From positions 1-50,046 of the forward strand of contig DATMAG010000046.1 in the NCBI GenBank assembly GCA_035560235.1: a stretch of DNA of 50,046 nt, written 5' to 3'. The notes beneath the pieces were generated by a model that saw only the letters and a program-made list of their open reading frames with translations, made no database searches and was not told the DNA's origin. Positions 36,259 to 43,968 of this stretch are shown in pieces (the stretch's first letter is position 1; every line of letters starts with the position of its first letter). This DNA is from DASRDU01 sp035560235 (lineage in GTDB: Bacteria > Acidobacteriota > Blastocatellia > RBC074). A program made the position numbers and the translations under genes.

Positions 36259-36415
36259 CGGATACCTGACTTTGACGGTGTGGTGTTATAATTCGGGCTG
36301 TCAAGGACGGCTGCGGTTGTCTCACTGATTCCGGCGCAAAGTAACGAAACGCGACGAAATTTTTCCGAAACTCACCAAATATCTCTCAGTAATAGCCGTT
36401 TCATCCTGAAGAGTT

Positions 36416-38785
36416 ATGAACAGCAGGGATGACAGGCTGGTCTATCGTTCTGCCGAACTGGAGATTGATCCGCTCAGCGGGTGTCTGCGGCGCGACGGGC
36501 AGGAGTTCTACCTGCGCCCGAAGACGCTTCAGGTGCTGCTCTGCCTGATCGAACACCGCGAGCGACTCGTGACCAAAGAGGAACTGATCGAACGTGTCTG
36601 GAACGGAATCGCCGTGACCGACGATGTGCTGGTGCAGTCCATTGTCGAGATTCGCCGGGCGCTCGGTGACGATTCGCGTGCGCCCCGCTTCATCAGAACC
36701 TTTCCGAAAACCGGCTATCACTTCATCGGCCCGGTCGAGCAGTTGCGGCTGCCCGGCAACGCTTCAGCCGTCGAAATCGAGGAAGTCACTTCGGTTGAGA
36801 TTGAAATTGAGGAGAGCGTTGACGACGAGCCACTGCACAAAAGCGCCGCGCCGCCCGCAAACTCCGTTCGCCGCGCGGCCCGGTTGTGGCGGGCAGCCCT
36901 GATGCTGATTGCGGCAGCGGTGATGGTGGCTGCGGGAGTGGGGCTTGAACACCTGCGCAGGGCATCGGAATTGACGCTGCCGCAGACGCCGGGCCATCAG
37001 GCTGTGGCGGTGATGTATTTTGAAAACCAGTCCGGCGACCGCGAACTGAACTGGCTGCGCGAAGGGCTGGCCGAGATGCTCATCACCGGACTCTCGCGCT
37101 CGCGCCAGCTGACCATCCTCAGCCGACAGCAGCTTGCTGCGCTGATGACCAGAACGGGACACAGCGCGACCGAAAGGTTGCGACTGGAAGACGGGCTGGA
37201 GATTGCGCGCCGCAGCGGGGCCGGAAAAATAGTGCTCGGCAGTTTCGCCCGGCTGGGTGACAGGGTGCGCGTTGACGTGCGGTTGCACAACGGGCAGACC
37301 GGAGAGCTGCAGGCCGCCGAAAGTCTGATTGCTGACCGGCCCGAACAGATCCTCACGCAGATTGATCTGCTCTCGCTCAAACTGGCGACGCGCCTCGGCG
37401 CGACGTTCGCGGATACAGACAAGGAGCACCGACTGGCCACGCTGCTGACGAACAATCCGGATGCGTACCGGTATTATTCGCTCGCGCTCGAACAGGCGCA
37501 GATGTTTCAGTTTCACGAGGCCATCGCCCTGCTCGAAAAAGCCCTCGCCCTCGACCCGCAATTTGCCCTGGCGCACGCACGCATCGGTTACGTGTACGCC
37601 GTGCGAATGGGAGAGGGCGACAAGGCAGGGCCGCATCTGGAAAGGGCGCTCGCGCTGGCTGACCGCCTGAGCGACAAGGACAGGCTGTTCATCAGGGCGT
37701 GGCAGGCCGCAGCCGCTCACGATCCGGCCCGCACCATCGAAGTCTATCGCGACCTGATCGCGCGTTATCCGCTGGAAACCGAAGCGTACCAGCGGCTCAA
37801 CTGGGCGATGCAGGCGCAGAACCGTAACGAAGAGGCGCTGCAGGTCATTCGGCAGGGGCTGCTGACCGACCCGGAATGGCGAGATCTTTACAACGCGCTC
37901 GGCTCGGCCTGCATGCGCCTGGGCCGGAATGAGGAAGCCTTGGCGGCCTATCAACATTACATTCAACTCGCGCCGAACGATCCGAATGCCTGGGACAGTC
38001 TCGGCAGTTTTCATCAGTGGAGCGGACAGCACGAAGCGGCAGAAGCGGCCTACAACCGCGCGCTCGCACTCAATCCCGAATCGGGCGTGGCGATAATTCA
38101 TCTGGGGCATCTGCGCTTTCAGCAGGGTCGTTACCGTGCGGCCTGCGAGCAGTATCGCCGTTTTATCCAGATCGCCCGCGACGATAACGCCCGCGCCCGC
38201 GGCTTCTCCTGCCTGGCCTGGGCTTATTTGAAACAGGGCGACCTCAGGAGCGCCGCGGATGCAATAAAAGAGGAAGTGAAATACAACCCGGCGTCATTGT
38301 GGAATTCGCTCGCGCTGGCGCTGGAGCAGCGCGATCAAACGGCAGTGTCGAAATTAAGCGAAGAGGTCTTTGCGACAGCCGGTTACGACTTTTATAACGA
38401 ACGTGGGTTCCTGCGCATCTGGGAATATCGGCGCGGCTGTGTGGCGCTGCAGCAGAATCGCGCGGAAGAAGCGCTCAGCCACTTTCGCGCCGCCCTGCAG
38501 CACCGCCCCGTCGAATGGAACATTGATTCGTTCGAGGATTGCCTGGCGAATGCCTGCCTCGTCCTGGGGCGCACTGACGAAGCGATTGCCGAATACGAAC
38601 GCATCCTGAAGATCAATCCAAATTACCCGCTCGCGCACTATCACCTGGGCCTGGCGTATGAACGTCGGGGCCAGCCGCAGCAGGCGCGCGCCGCCTACGC
38701 ACAGTTCCTCGAACACTGGCGCGACGCTGATCCTGACATTCCTGAGCTGATCGCAGCGAAAAGGCGGCTGGCCGCGTTGCAGTGA
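36416..38785 (+). CDS. CadC-like transmembrane regulator: winged helix, TolB-like domain, TPRs
   Basis: 789 residues. An OmpR/PhoB-type winged helix fills about 1-105 (LEIDPLSGCLRRDG, LRPKTLQVLLCLIEHRERLVTKEELIERVW, VQSIVEIRRALGDD, FIRTFPKTGYHF). An acidic linker, one transmembrane helix (ALMLIAAAVMVAAGVGLEHL, about 160-180) and a TolB-like alpha/beta domain (AVMYFENQSGDRELNWLREGLAEMLITGLS, about 195-320) follow. The remainder is TPR repeats to the C-terminus (for example AFQYHEAIALLEKALALDP-type units and YPLAHYHLGLAYERRGQ). The DNA-binding domain is cytoplasmic and the TPR sensor periplasmic. It diverges from the small CxxC gene and the giant secreted protein over a 157-base gap, so it may control them (inference). 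Confidence 0.9.
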   Translation: MNSRDDRLVYRSAELEIDPLSGCLRRDGQEFYLRPKTLQVLLCLIEHRERLVTKEELIERVWNGIAVTDDVLVQSIVEIRRALGDDSRAPRFIRTFPKTGYHFIGPVEQLRLPGNASAVEIEEVTSVEIEIEESVDDEPLHKSAAPPANSVRRAARLWRAALMLIAAAVMVAAGVGLEHLRRASELTLPQTPGHQAVAVMYFENQSGDRELNWLREGLAEMLITGLSRSRQLTILSRQQLAALMTRTGHSATERLRLEDGLEIARRSGAGKIVLGSFARLGDRVRVDVRLHNGQTGELQAAESLIADRPEQILTQIDLLSLKLATRLGATFADTDKEHRLATLLTNNPDAYRYYSLALEQAQMFQFHEAIALLEKALALDPQFALAHARIGYVYAVRMGEGDKAGPHLERALALADRLSDKDRLFIRAWQAAAAHDPARTIEVYRDLIARYPLETEAYQRLNWAMQAQNRNEEALQVIRQGLLTDPEWRDLYNALGSACMRLGRNEEALAAYQHYIQLAPNDPNAWDSLGSFHQWSGQHEAAEAAYNRALALNPESGVAIIHLGHLRFQQGRYRAACEQYRRFIQIARDDNARARGFSCLAWAYLKQGDLRSAADAIKEEVKYNPASLWNSLALALEQRDQTAVSKLSEEVFATAGYDFYNERGFLRIWEYRRGCVALQQNRAEEALSHFRAALQHRPVEWNIDSFEDCLANACLVLGRTDEAIAEYERILKINPNYPLAHYHLGLAYERRGQPQQARAAYAQFLEHWRDADPDIPELIAAKRRLAALQ

Positions 38786-38805
38786 GAGGCGTCACTGTGC
38801 CCTTC

Positions 38806-38835
38806 TTGTCCCGCTCTCCGGCGCGATGCTAATAT
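38806..38835 (+). promoter_or_regulatory. Weak candidate promoter for the DUF1844 gene
   Basis: TTGTCC (4 of 6) is 18 bases from TAATAT (4 of 6) with an extended-10 TG. Transcription would start near 38842, about 36 bases before the gene. Confidence 0.35.
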
Positions 38836-38877
38836 CGCGGTTCATTCATACTTTCACTCAGGGAGCAATTTCAATCT

Positions 38878-39318
38878 ATGGCTGAAAACAAGCCCGAAGA
38901 GATCAAGGTCATTGACCGCCGGATGTTCAATCCCGATGGTTCGCTGCGCGACGATGTACTGATCGAGGAAACTTCAGCGCCGGCACCTGAACCCGCCCGC
39001 GCCGCCGAAGCCGCGCCGGAACCGGGGCCGGAAGGCGAACCCGAAATGAATGAGTTCATGGAATTTCTGATGCAGCTTGCCTCATCGGCCTTCATTTATC
39101 TGGGGATGATGGAACACCCGGCGACAGGAACCCGCCAGGTCAACCTGCCTGCCGCCAGACAGTCAATTGATATGCTCGTGATGCTGCGCGAAAAGACCAA
39201 AGGCAATCTGACGCGTGATGAAGAACGCTTCTTTGAGGGGCTGCTGAGCGACCTGCAGATGCAGTTCGTCGCGCTCAGCAATCGCGCCACCGGAGGAATG
39301 CAGGGCGTCAGAAGGTAG
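38878..39318 (+). CDS. DUF1844 family protein
   Basis: 146 residues. The N-terminus has KVIDRRMFNPDGSLRDD, a Pro/Ala/Glu-rich linker follows, then a helical DUF1844 core: FMEFLMQLASSAFIYLGMMEHP, NLPAARQSIDMLVMLREKTKGNLT and EERFFEGLLSDLQMQFVAL. The family is widespread in Acidobacteria and Deltaproteobacteria with no known function. AGGGAG lies about 12 bases before ATG 38878. The PhnP-like hydrolase follows 77 bases downstream after heptad element G. Confidence 0.85.
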   Translation: MAENKPEEIKVIDRRMFNPDGSLRDDVLIEETSAPAPEPARAAEAAPEPGPEGEPEMNEFMEFLMQLASSAFIYLGMMEHPATGTRQVNLPAARQSIDMLVMLREKTKGNLTRDEERFFEGLLSDLQMQFVALSNRATGGMQGVRR

Positions 39319-39367
39319 TTTCAGATCTCAGGTTTCAGATTTCAAATCTCAGATTTCAGATTCACAG
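39319..39367. repeat. Heptad repeat element G (TTTCAGA-type)
   Basis: Starts right after the preceding stop codon: TTTCAGA, TCTCAGG, TTTCAGA, TTTCAAA, TCTCAGA, TTTCAGA. Here there is a single tandem run with partial dyad symmetry around AGATTTCAAATCT instead of two separated arms. Confidence 0.6.
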
Positions 39368-39395
39368 GCAGAAGACTCCTCCGGACCGCAGCCTT

Positions 39396-40178
39396 ATGAA
39401 GATCACCTTTCTCGGAACCGGAACATCAGTCGGCGTGCCAATGATCGGATGCGAGTGCGCAACCTGCCGGTCGAAAGACCCGCGCGACAAGCGGCTGCGC
39501 ACGGGACTGCTGATTGAAAGAAACGGGCAGCGGCTGATCGTGGATGTCTCAACCGATTTCAGGCAGCAGGCGCTGCGCGCACACCTCACGAAACTCGACG
39601 CGCTGCTCATCACGCACTGTCACGCCGATCACGTCTTCGGACTCGATGACATTCGCCCGCTCAATTTCAGACACGGGCCGCTCGATGTTTACGCCAGCGA
39701 AAGCACGTGGCGCGACCTGCGGCGCGTGTTTTATTACATCTTCGAGGCGAAACACATCGGCGGCGGACTGCCGCAGATCAATCCGCGTCTCATCACGGGT
39801 GAGTTCACCTGCTGCGGCCTGCGCGTCACGCCGCTGACCGTGATTCACGGCAGAAGCGAGGTCACGGCATATCGCTTCGATGACGGGCCGCACGCAGCAG
39901 CCTTCGTGACCGACTGCAACCTCATTCCCGATGAAACGCTGGAACGACTGCAGAACCTCGATCTGCTGATTCTCGACGCGCTGCGCCTGAAGCCGCATCC
40001 GACACACCTGCATCTCGAACAATCGCTCGCATACATCGAACGGCTGCGCCCGCGCCGTACGCTGCTGACGCATATGGGCCACGACATCCGGCATGCTGAA
40101 ACAAGCCGACATCTGCCGCCCGGAGTCGAACTGGCTTATGATGAACTCGAAGTTGAAATTCCGGGCAGTCAATTATGA
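39396..40178 (+). CDS. PhnP-like metallo-beta-lactamase-fold hydrolase
   Basis: 260 residues. The N-terminal LGTGTSVGVPMIGCECATCRS carries the cysteine cluster seen in PhnP-type phosphodiesterases. The metal site ITHCHADHVFGLDDI gives HxHxDH, followed by VIHG, VTDCN and LTHMGHD with further metal ligands. The family hydrolyses cyclic phosphodiesters (PhnP: ribose 1,2-cyclic phosphate 5-phosphate); no other phosphonate genes are here, so the physiological substrate is uncertain. It precedes ribF by 35 bases on the same strand. The start ATG 39396 lacks a clear ribosome binding site. Confidence 0.85.
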   Translation: MKITFLGTGTSVGVPMIGCECATCRSKDPRDKRLRTGLLIERNGQRLIVDVSTDFRQQALRAHLTKLDALLITHCHADHVFGLDDIRPLNFRHGPLDVYASESTWRDLRRVFYYIFEAKHIGGGLPQINPRLITGEFTCCGLRVTPLTVIHGRSEVTAYRFDDGPHAAAFVTDCNLIPDETLERLQNLDLLILDALRLKPHPTHLHLEQSLAYIERLRPRRTLLTHMGHDIRHAETSRHLPPGVELAYDELEVEIPGSQL

Positions 40179-40213
40179 TGGCCCGGAAACCATTCGCTGA
40201 GTCCTGATCACCG

Positions 40214-41167
40214 ATGAAAGTCATTCACGGAATCGAATCTGCTGAGATTGTGCGTCCGACGGTGCTGACGATGGGCGTCTTTGACGGGCTGCACCTGGGC
40301 CATCAGGCCATCGTCCGGCAGGTCGTCGAACGCGCGCTGATCGTTGACGCCACGCCGACGCTTGTCACCTTCGACCCGCACCCGCGCCAGGTGCTGCGCC
40401 CCGAGACCGCGCCGCCGCTGCTGCAAACGTTTCATCAGAAGATCGAAGGCCTCAAACTGCTCGGCATGCAGCAGGTCGTCGTCCTCAATTTCACGCGCGA
40501 ACTGGCGGCGATGACGGCTGAGGATTTCGTGCGCATTTACCTGCACGAAGCCTTGCAGGCCCGCGAGGTTTATCTGGGCAAAGGTTTCTTTTTCGGGCAC
40601 GACCGTCTTGGCAATATCGAAATGCTGCGCGAGATCAGTCTGCGCCTGGGCTTTTATGCTGACGAAGTTCCCGAAGTTCAGGTGCGCGGCCACCGCGTCA
40701 GCTCGACGATGATCCGCCGTCTGCTCAAGGCCGGGCGCGTTAACCTGGCGCGTCGCATGCTCGGACGCCCCTACGGCATCGAAGGTGTCGTGATTGAAGG
40801 CCGCAAAGTCGGACGGCAGATTTCATTTCCGACTGCGAATCTGGAAATTCAGAACCGCGTCATTCCGGCTGATGGAGTCTATGTGACGCTCGCGCTCATC
40901 GGTGATGCGTGGCGCCGCAGCGTGACCAATATCGGCCGCCGCCCAACGCTCGTCGGCGATGAGGAATCAAAGGTCGAGACGCATCTGATTGATTTTGACA
41001 GGGACCTGTACGGACAGGCGATGCGCGTGCGTCTGCTGCACCGGCTGAGAGGCGAACAGAAGTTTTCAGGCATTGACGAACTGCGCGCTCAGATCGCGCG
41101 CGACCGCGACCGGGCGGTGAGATATTTCAATTCGGAGTTTGTCAGGCGCAACCTGAGTTTTGTCTGA
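40214..41167 (+). CDS. ribF: Bifunctional riboflavin kinase / FAD synthetase
   Basis: 317 residues. The N-terminal FAD synthetase (nucleotidyltransferase) has MGVFDGLHLGHQAIV, TFDPHPRQVL, GKGFFFGHDRLGN and the VSSTMIRRLL loop. The C-terminal riboflavin kinase has GRKVGRQISFPTANL, GVYVTLALIG, TNIGRRPTLVG and VETHLIDFDRDLYG. It converts riboflavin to FMN and FMN to FAD in the cytoplasm. Length is normal. It probably forms a short operon with the PhnP-like gene. Confidence 0.96.
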   Translation: MKVIHGIESAEIVRPTVLTMGVFDGLHLGHQAIVRQVVERALIVDATPTLVTFDPHPRQVLRPETAPPLLQTFHQKIEGLKLLGMQQVVVLNFTRELAAMTAEDFVRIYLHEALQAREVYLGKGFFFGHDRLGNIEMLREISLRLGFYADEVPEVQVRGHRVSSTMIRRLLKAGRVNLARRMLGRPYGIEGVVIEGRKVGRQISFPTANLEIQNRVIPADGVYVTLALIGDAWRRSVTNIGRRPTLVGDEESKVETHLIDFDRDLYGQAMRVRLLHRLRGEQKFSGIDELRAQIARDRDRAVRYFNSEFVRRNLSFV

Positions 41168-41183
41168 ATCGTACAGCCGACGG

Positions 41184-41298
41184 GGCCAATTGATTGTCTC
41201 TTTGGAGCGCAGGCAGCCTGCCTGCCTGGCTTGCGGAAAAAAGCCCCTGGTCTCTGGCAGGCAGGCTGCCTGCGCTCCAAAGAGACAATCAATTGGCC
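41184..41298. repeat. Perfect 43-bp inverted repeat (MITE-like element)
   Basis: The arms 41184-41226 and 41256-41298 are exact inverse complements of 43 bases, beginning GGCCAATTGATTGTCTCTTT, around a 29-base loop. Each arm contains an internal CAGGCAGCCTGCCTG palindromic core. CAGCCG occurs just outside both ends, which may be chance. It lies 35 bases before the frameshifted Rpn-like gene and after ribF, and would also act as a strong RNA hairpin. Confidence 0.85.
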
Positions 41299-41333
41299 CT
41301 GCAGCCGGATGAGTTTCTGAAGGGTTCACCCCG

Positions 41334-42202
41334 ATGCGTTATGATGTGACCTTGAAAGAAATGCTTCAGGCAGGCGCACCCCGGATGTGGGAACTTCTGG
41401 CCGGGCAGCAGCCGCTGGAGTTTCTGACAGTCGAACTGCCGAGCGTGAAGATGCGCAAGCCTGATTTCCTGGCGCGGCTGGGAAAGAAAGCGATCTTTCA
41501 CCTTGAATTACAGGGCGACAATCTGGCGGATATGGAATGGCGGGAGTTGGAGTATTACCAGATGATCTATCGCCTGCTCAATCAGCCGCCGCTTCAGGTT
41601 GTGTTATATTTCGGCGCTGAACCGCTGGCGATGAAGGATTACATTGCCTTTGAGTCATTACAGTTTCAGTACACGCTGATTGACATTCGCGCCATCAGAA
41701 GTGATTACCTGCTTCAAAGCCGGTCGCTGAATGATCACTTCTTTGCAGTCCTCGCCGATGCGGGAGAAACCGGCAGCCGGAAGTCCTCAGAAGAGTCGCC
41801 CGCAGGCTGAAGAGACTGCCACGCAGGGAACAGCGTGACTGGCTGGAAAAGCTGATGATCATTTCCGGATTGCGAGGGCTTGAAGAAGTTGTTCGTGAGG
41901 AGGCGGAAAAAATGGGAATCTCTCTCGATATTCGTGACAATAAATTCTTTCGGGAAGCTTATGCTGCAGGCATTGACGACGGAATGGAGAAAGGAATGGA
42001 GAAAGGAATGGAGAAAGGCGAGGCGACCCTGTTGCAGCGAATGCTGGAGCGCCGTTTCGGGAAACTTCCCAAATGGGTGAAGCAGGAGATTGAGCAGGCG
42101 GATCGCCGGAAAATCGAAGCAGCCTCGTTGCGCCTGCTTGAAGCTTCAACTCTCGAAGAAGTCTTCGGTAAAAATGGAAAGAAGAAACGCAGCGCACGCT
42201 GA
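41334..42202 (+). pseudogene. Frameshifted Rpn/PD-(D/E)XK nuclease-family protein (transposase-related)
   Basis: Two frames together make one family member. Frame one (41334-41810) has DVTLKEMLQAGAPRMWELL, then KPDFLARLGKKAIFHLELQ, the PD-(D/E)XK core with Asp and Glu-x-Gln, then LEYYQMIYRLLNQPPLQVVLYFG. It ends with a divergent tail. The expected continuation (VLRRVARRLKRLPRREQRDWLEKLMIISGLRG) is in another frame from about 41762 through 42202. So one indel lies roughly at 41750-41790. The C-terminal part has GMEKGMEKGMEKGE, coded by three copies of a 12-bp unit (41981-42016), typical of this family. Could be a real decay, a sequencing error or, less likely, programmed frameshifting; I see no slippery site. 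Confidence 0.75.
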
Positions 42203-42259
42203 TCAGTCGCAAACGTTTCACATCACCAGCGAATTCTCTGCCATCACCGGAACTGAAAA

Positions 42260-43861
42260 ATGGCTTTAGCGAAATACCAGATCGAAGAAAACACCACAGC
42301 GCAGCGGCAACACGCGTTGCAATCTGTCACGCCCGCCACTGTCATTGACATTACGGCGTCAGCGCCTGCGAGCTGCACGGCGCGCTACAACCCGAATGTT
42401 GAGATCAAAGGCAGCGGGTGGCGCGGGTGGCTGCGCGCGCTGCAGATCATCTGGACATTCGCGCTCTATCACGCCTTTGTTTACATCTATCATCGCGGCT
42501 GGTTCATCGGCCACAAGGACGAATCCGAAGAGAAACACCTGCAGTGGCAGGGCGCGTGGCTGACGCGGCAACTGCTCAGACTTGGCCCGACCTTTATCAA
42601 AATCGGCCAGGCAGTTTCGACTCGCGCTGACCTGCTGCCGCTCGCCTACATTCAGGAACTGAGCAAGCTCCAGGACAGCGTGCCCGCGTTTCCGAATGAA
42701 ACTGCTTACGCCATCATCGAACGCGAACTCGGTCGCCCGGTCAGCGAACTTTTCGCTGAGATTGAAGCCGAACCGATTGCCGCCGCCTCGCTCGGCCAGG
42801 TCTATCGCGGGCGGCTGCATTCGGGCGAAACGGTGGCGATCAAGGTGCAGCGCCCGAATCTCGAAGGCGTCATCAACTTTGATCTGGCCGTGCTGAGAAG
42901 GCTGGCGCGCTTTGCGAAACGCTTCCCGCAAATGAATCGCGGCGTGGACTGGGAAGGCACGATTGATGAATTTGCGGCGGTGATCTTTGAAGAGATGGAT
43001 TACGTGAAGGAAGGTCACAATGCCGAAACCTTCCGCGATCATTTCAAAAAATGGCAGGAAGTTTACGTTCCGAAAATTCACTGGTCACACGCTTCATCGC
43101 GCGTGCTGACGATGGAATTTATTGGCGGGACAAAACCGCTCGACCTGCAGACGCTGCGTGATCGCGGCATTGATCCGCCCGATGTCGTGCGGCTGATTGC
43201 GCGCACCTACCTCAAGCAACTGCTCGAAGACGGCTTCTTTCACGCCGACCCGCATCCGGGCAATCTGCGCGTGATGGATGACGGGCGGCTTGCGTTCTTT
43301 GATTTCGGGATGGTCGGGCGCATCACGCCGGAACTTCAGTCAAAGATGATTGACGCGTTCTTTCATATCGTCGAACGCGACGTGCGCGGCCTGACGCAGG
43401 ATCTGATCAATCTGAAATTCCTGCCGCACGACATGGATTTTGAAGTCATTCGCCCGGTGGTCGAAAAACTCTTCGGCGATTACCTCAACCTGAAGCTTGG
43501 CGAAATTCGATTCAAGGATCTGACTTATGAACTGGCCGAAGTGATGTATGAATATCCGTTTCACCTGCCGCCGAATTTCACCTACATCATTCGCGCGATT
43601 ATGACGCTCGAAGGCATGGGGATTGCGATGTATCCGGGCTTCAGTTTCTTTGAAGTGGCGAAGCCTTATGCCAGGGAGTTCATGCTCAAGCGCGAAGGCA
43701 GATACTTCCGCGACCTGATTCTCAAAAAGCTGATTTACGGCGAAGGCGGCGAAATTCAGTGGGGCAAGGCGTGGAAGCTGGCGAAGATGGCCTTCAGAAT
43801 GTACCTCGATGAATGGACGAAAAAACCGGAACCGAAATCATCCCTCACGCGCGTTGAATAA
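42260..43861 (+). CDS. UbiB/ABC1/AarF-family atypical kinase
   Basis: 533 residues. Diagnostic motifs: FIKIGQAVSTRADLLP (KxGQ), AAASLGQVYRGRL (alanine-rich loop replacing the usual P-loop), VAIKVQRP with the Lys, FEEMDYVKEG, FFHADPHPGN and DFGMVG. A hydrophobic N-terminal stretch (LQIIWTFALYHAFVYIY) may associate with the membrane. In other bacteria UbiB is needed for isoprenoid quinone synthesis and acts as an ATPase; family members with unclear roles are common, and no quinone gene is adjacent here. It is convergent with the GH106 gene, 107 bases away. Confidence 0.92.
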   Translation: MALAKYQIEENTTAQRQHALQSVTPATVIDITASAPASCTARYNPNVEIKGSGWRGWLRALQIIWTFALYHAFVYIYHRGWFIGHKDESEEKHLQWQGAWLTRQLLRLGPTFIKIGQAVSTRADLLPLAYIQELSKLQDSVPAFPNETAYAIIERELGRPVSELFAEIEAEPIAAASLGQVYRGRLHSGETVAIKVQRPNLEGVINFDLAVLRRLARFAKRFPQMNRGVDWEGTIDEFAAVIFEEMDYVKEGHNAETFRDHFKKWQEVYVPKIHWSHASSRVLTMEFIGGTKPLDLQTLRDRGIDPPDVVRLIARTYLKQLLEDGFFHADPHPGNLRVMDDGRLAFFDFGMVGRITPELQSKMIDAFFHIVERDVRGLTQDLINLKFLPHDMDFEVIRPVVEKLFGDYLNLKLGEIRFKDLTYELAEVMYEYPFHLPPNFTYIIRAIMTLEGMGIAMYPGFSFFEVAKPYAREFMLKREGRYFRDLILKKLIYGEGGEIQWGKAWKLAKMAFRMYLDEWTKKPEPKSSLTRVE

Positions 43862-43968
43862 AGTCTCCGGCAGCAATCACCGCAGACCGCAACGTCATTG
43901 ATCGAGGCCGCTGTTGGCAGCGAAAAGCTGCAGACCCCTTCCTGAACATCCCTGTTCCGGTTGTTTCG

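Noticed and set aside
36287..36292. TATAAT in the gap upstream of the CadC-like gene
   Set aside because: No -35-like hexamer at 16-18 bases upstream (TTGACG is only 9 bases away), so I do not call it a promoter.
36764..38110. 448-codon open frame antisense to the CadC-like regulator
   Set aside because: It mirrors a high-GC coding gene, the translation is Arg/Gln/His-rich with no domain, and the opposite strand has unmistakable winged-helix and TPR sequence.
41981..42016. Three exact 12-bp tandem units GGAATGGAGAAA
   Set aside because: Not an independent repeat element: it encodes the GMEKG run typical of Rpn-family C-termini.
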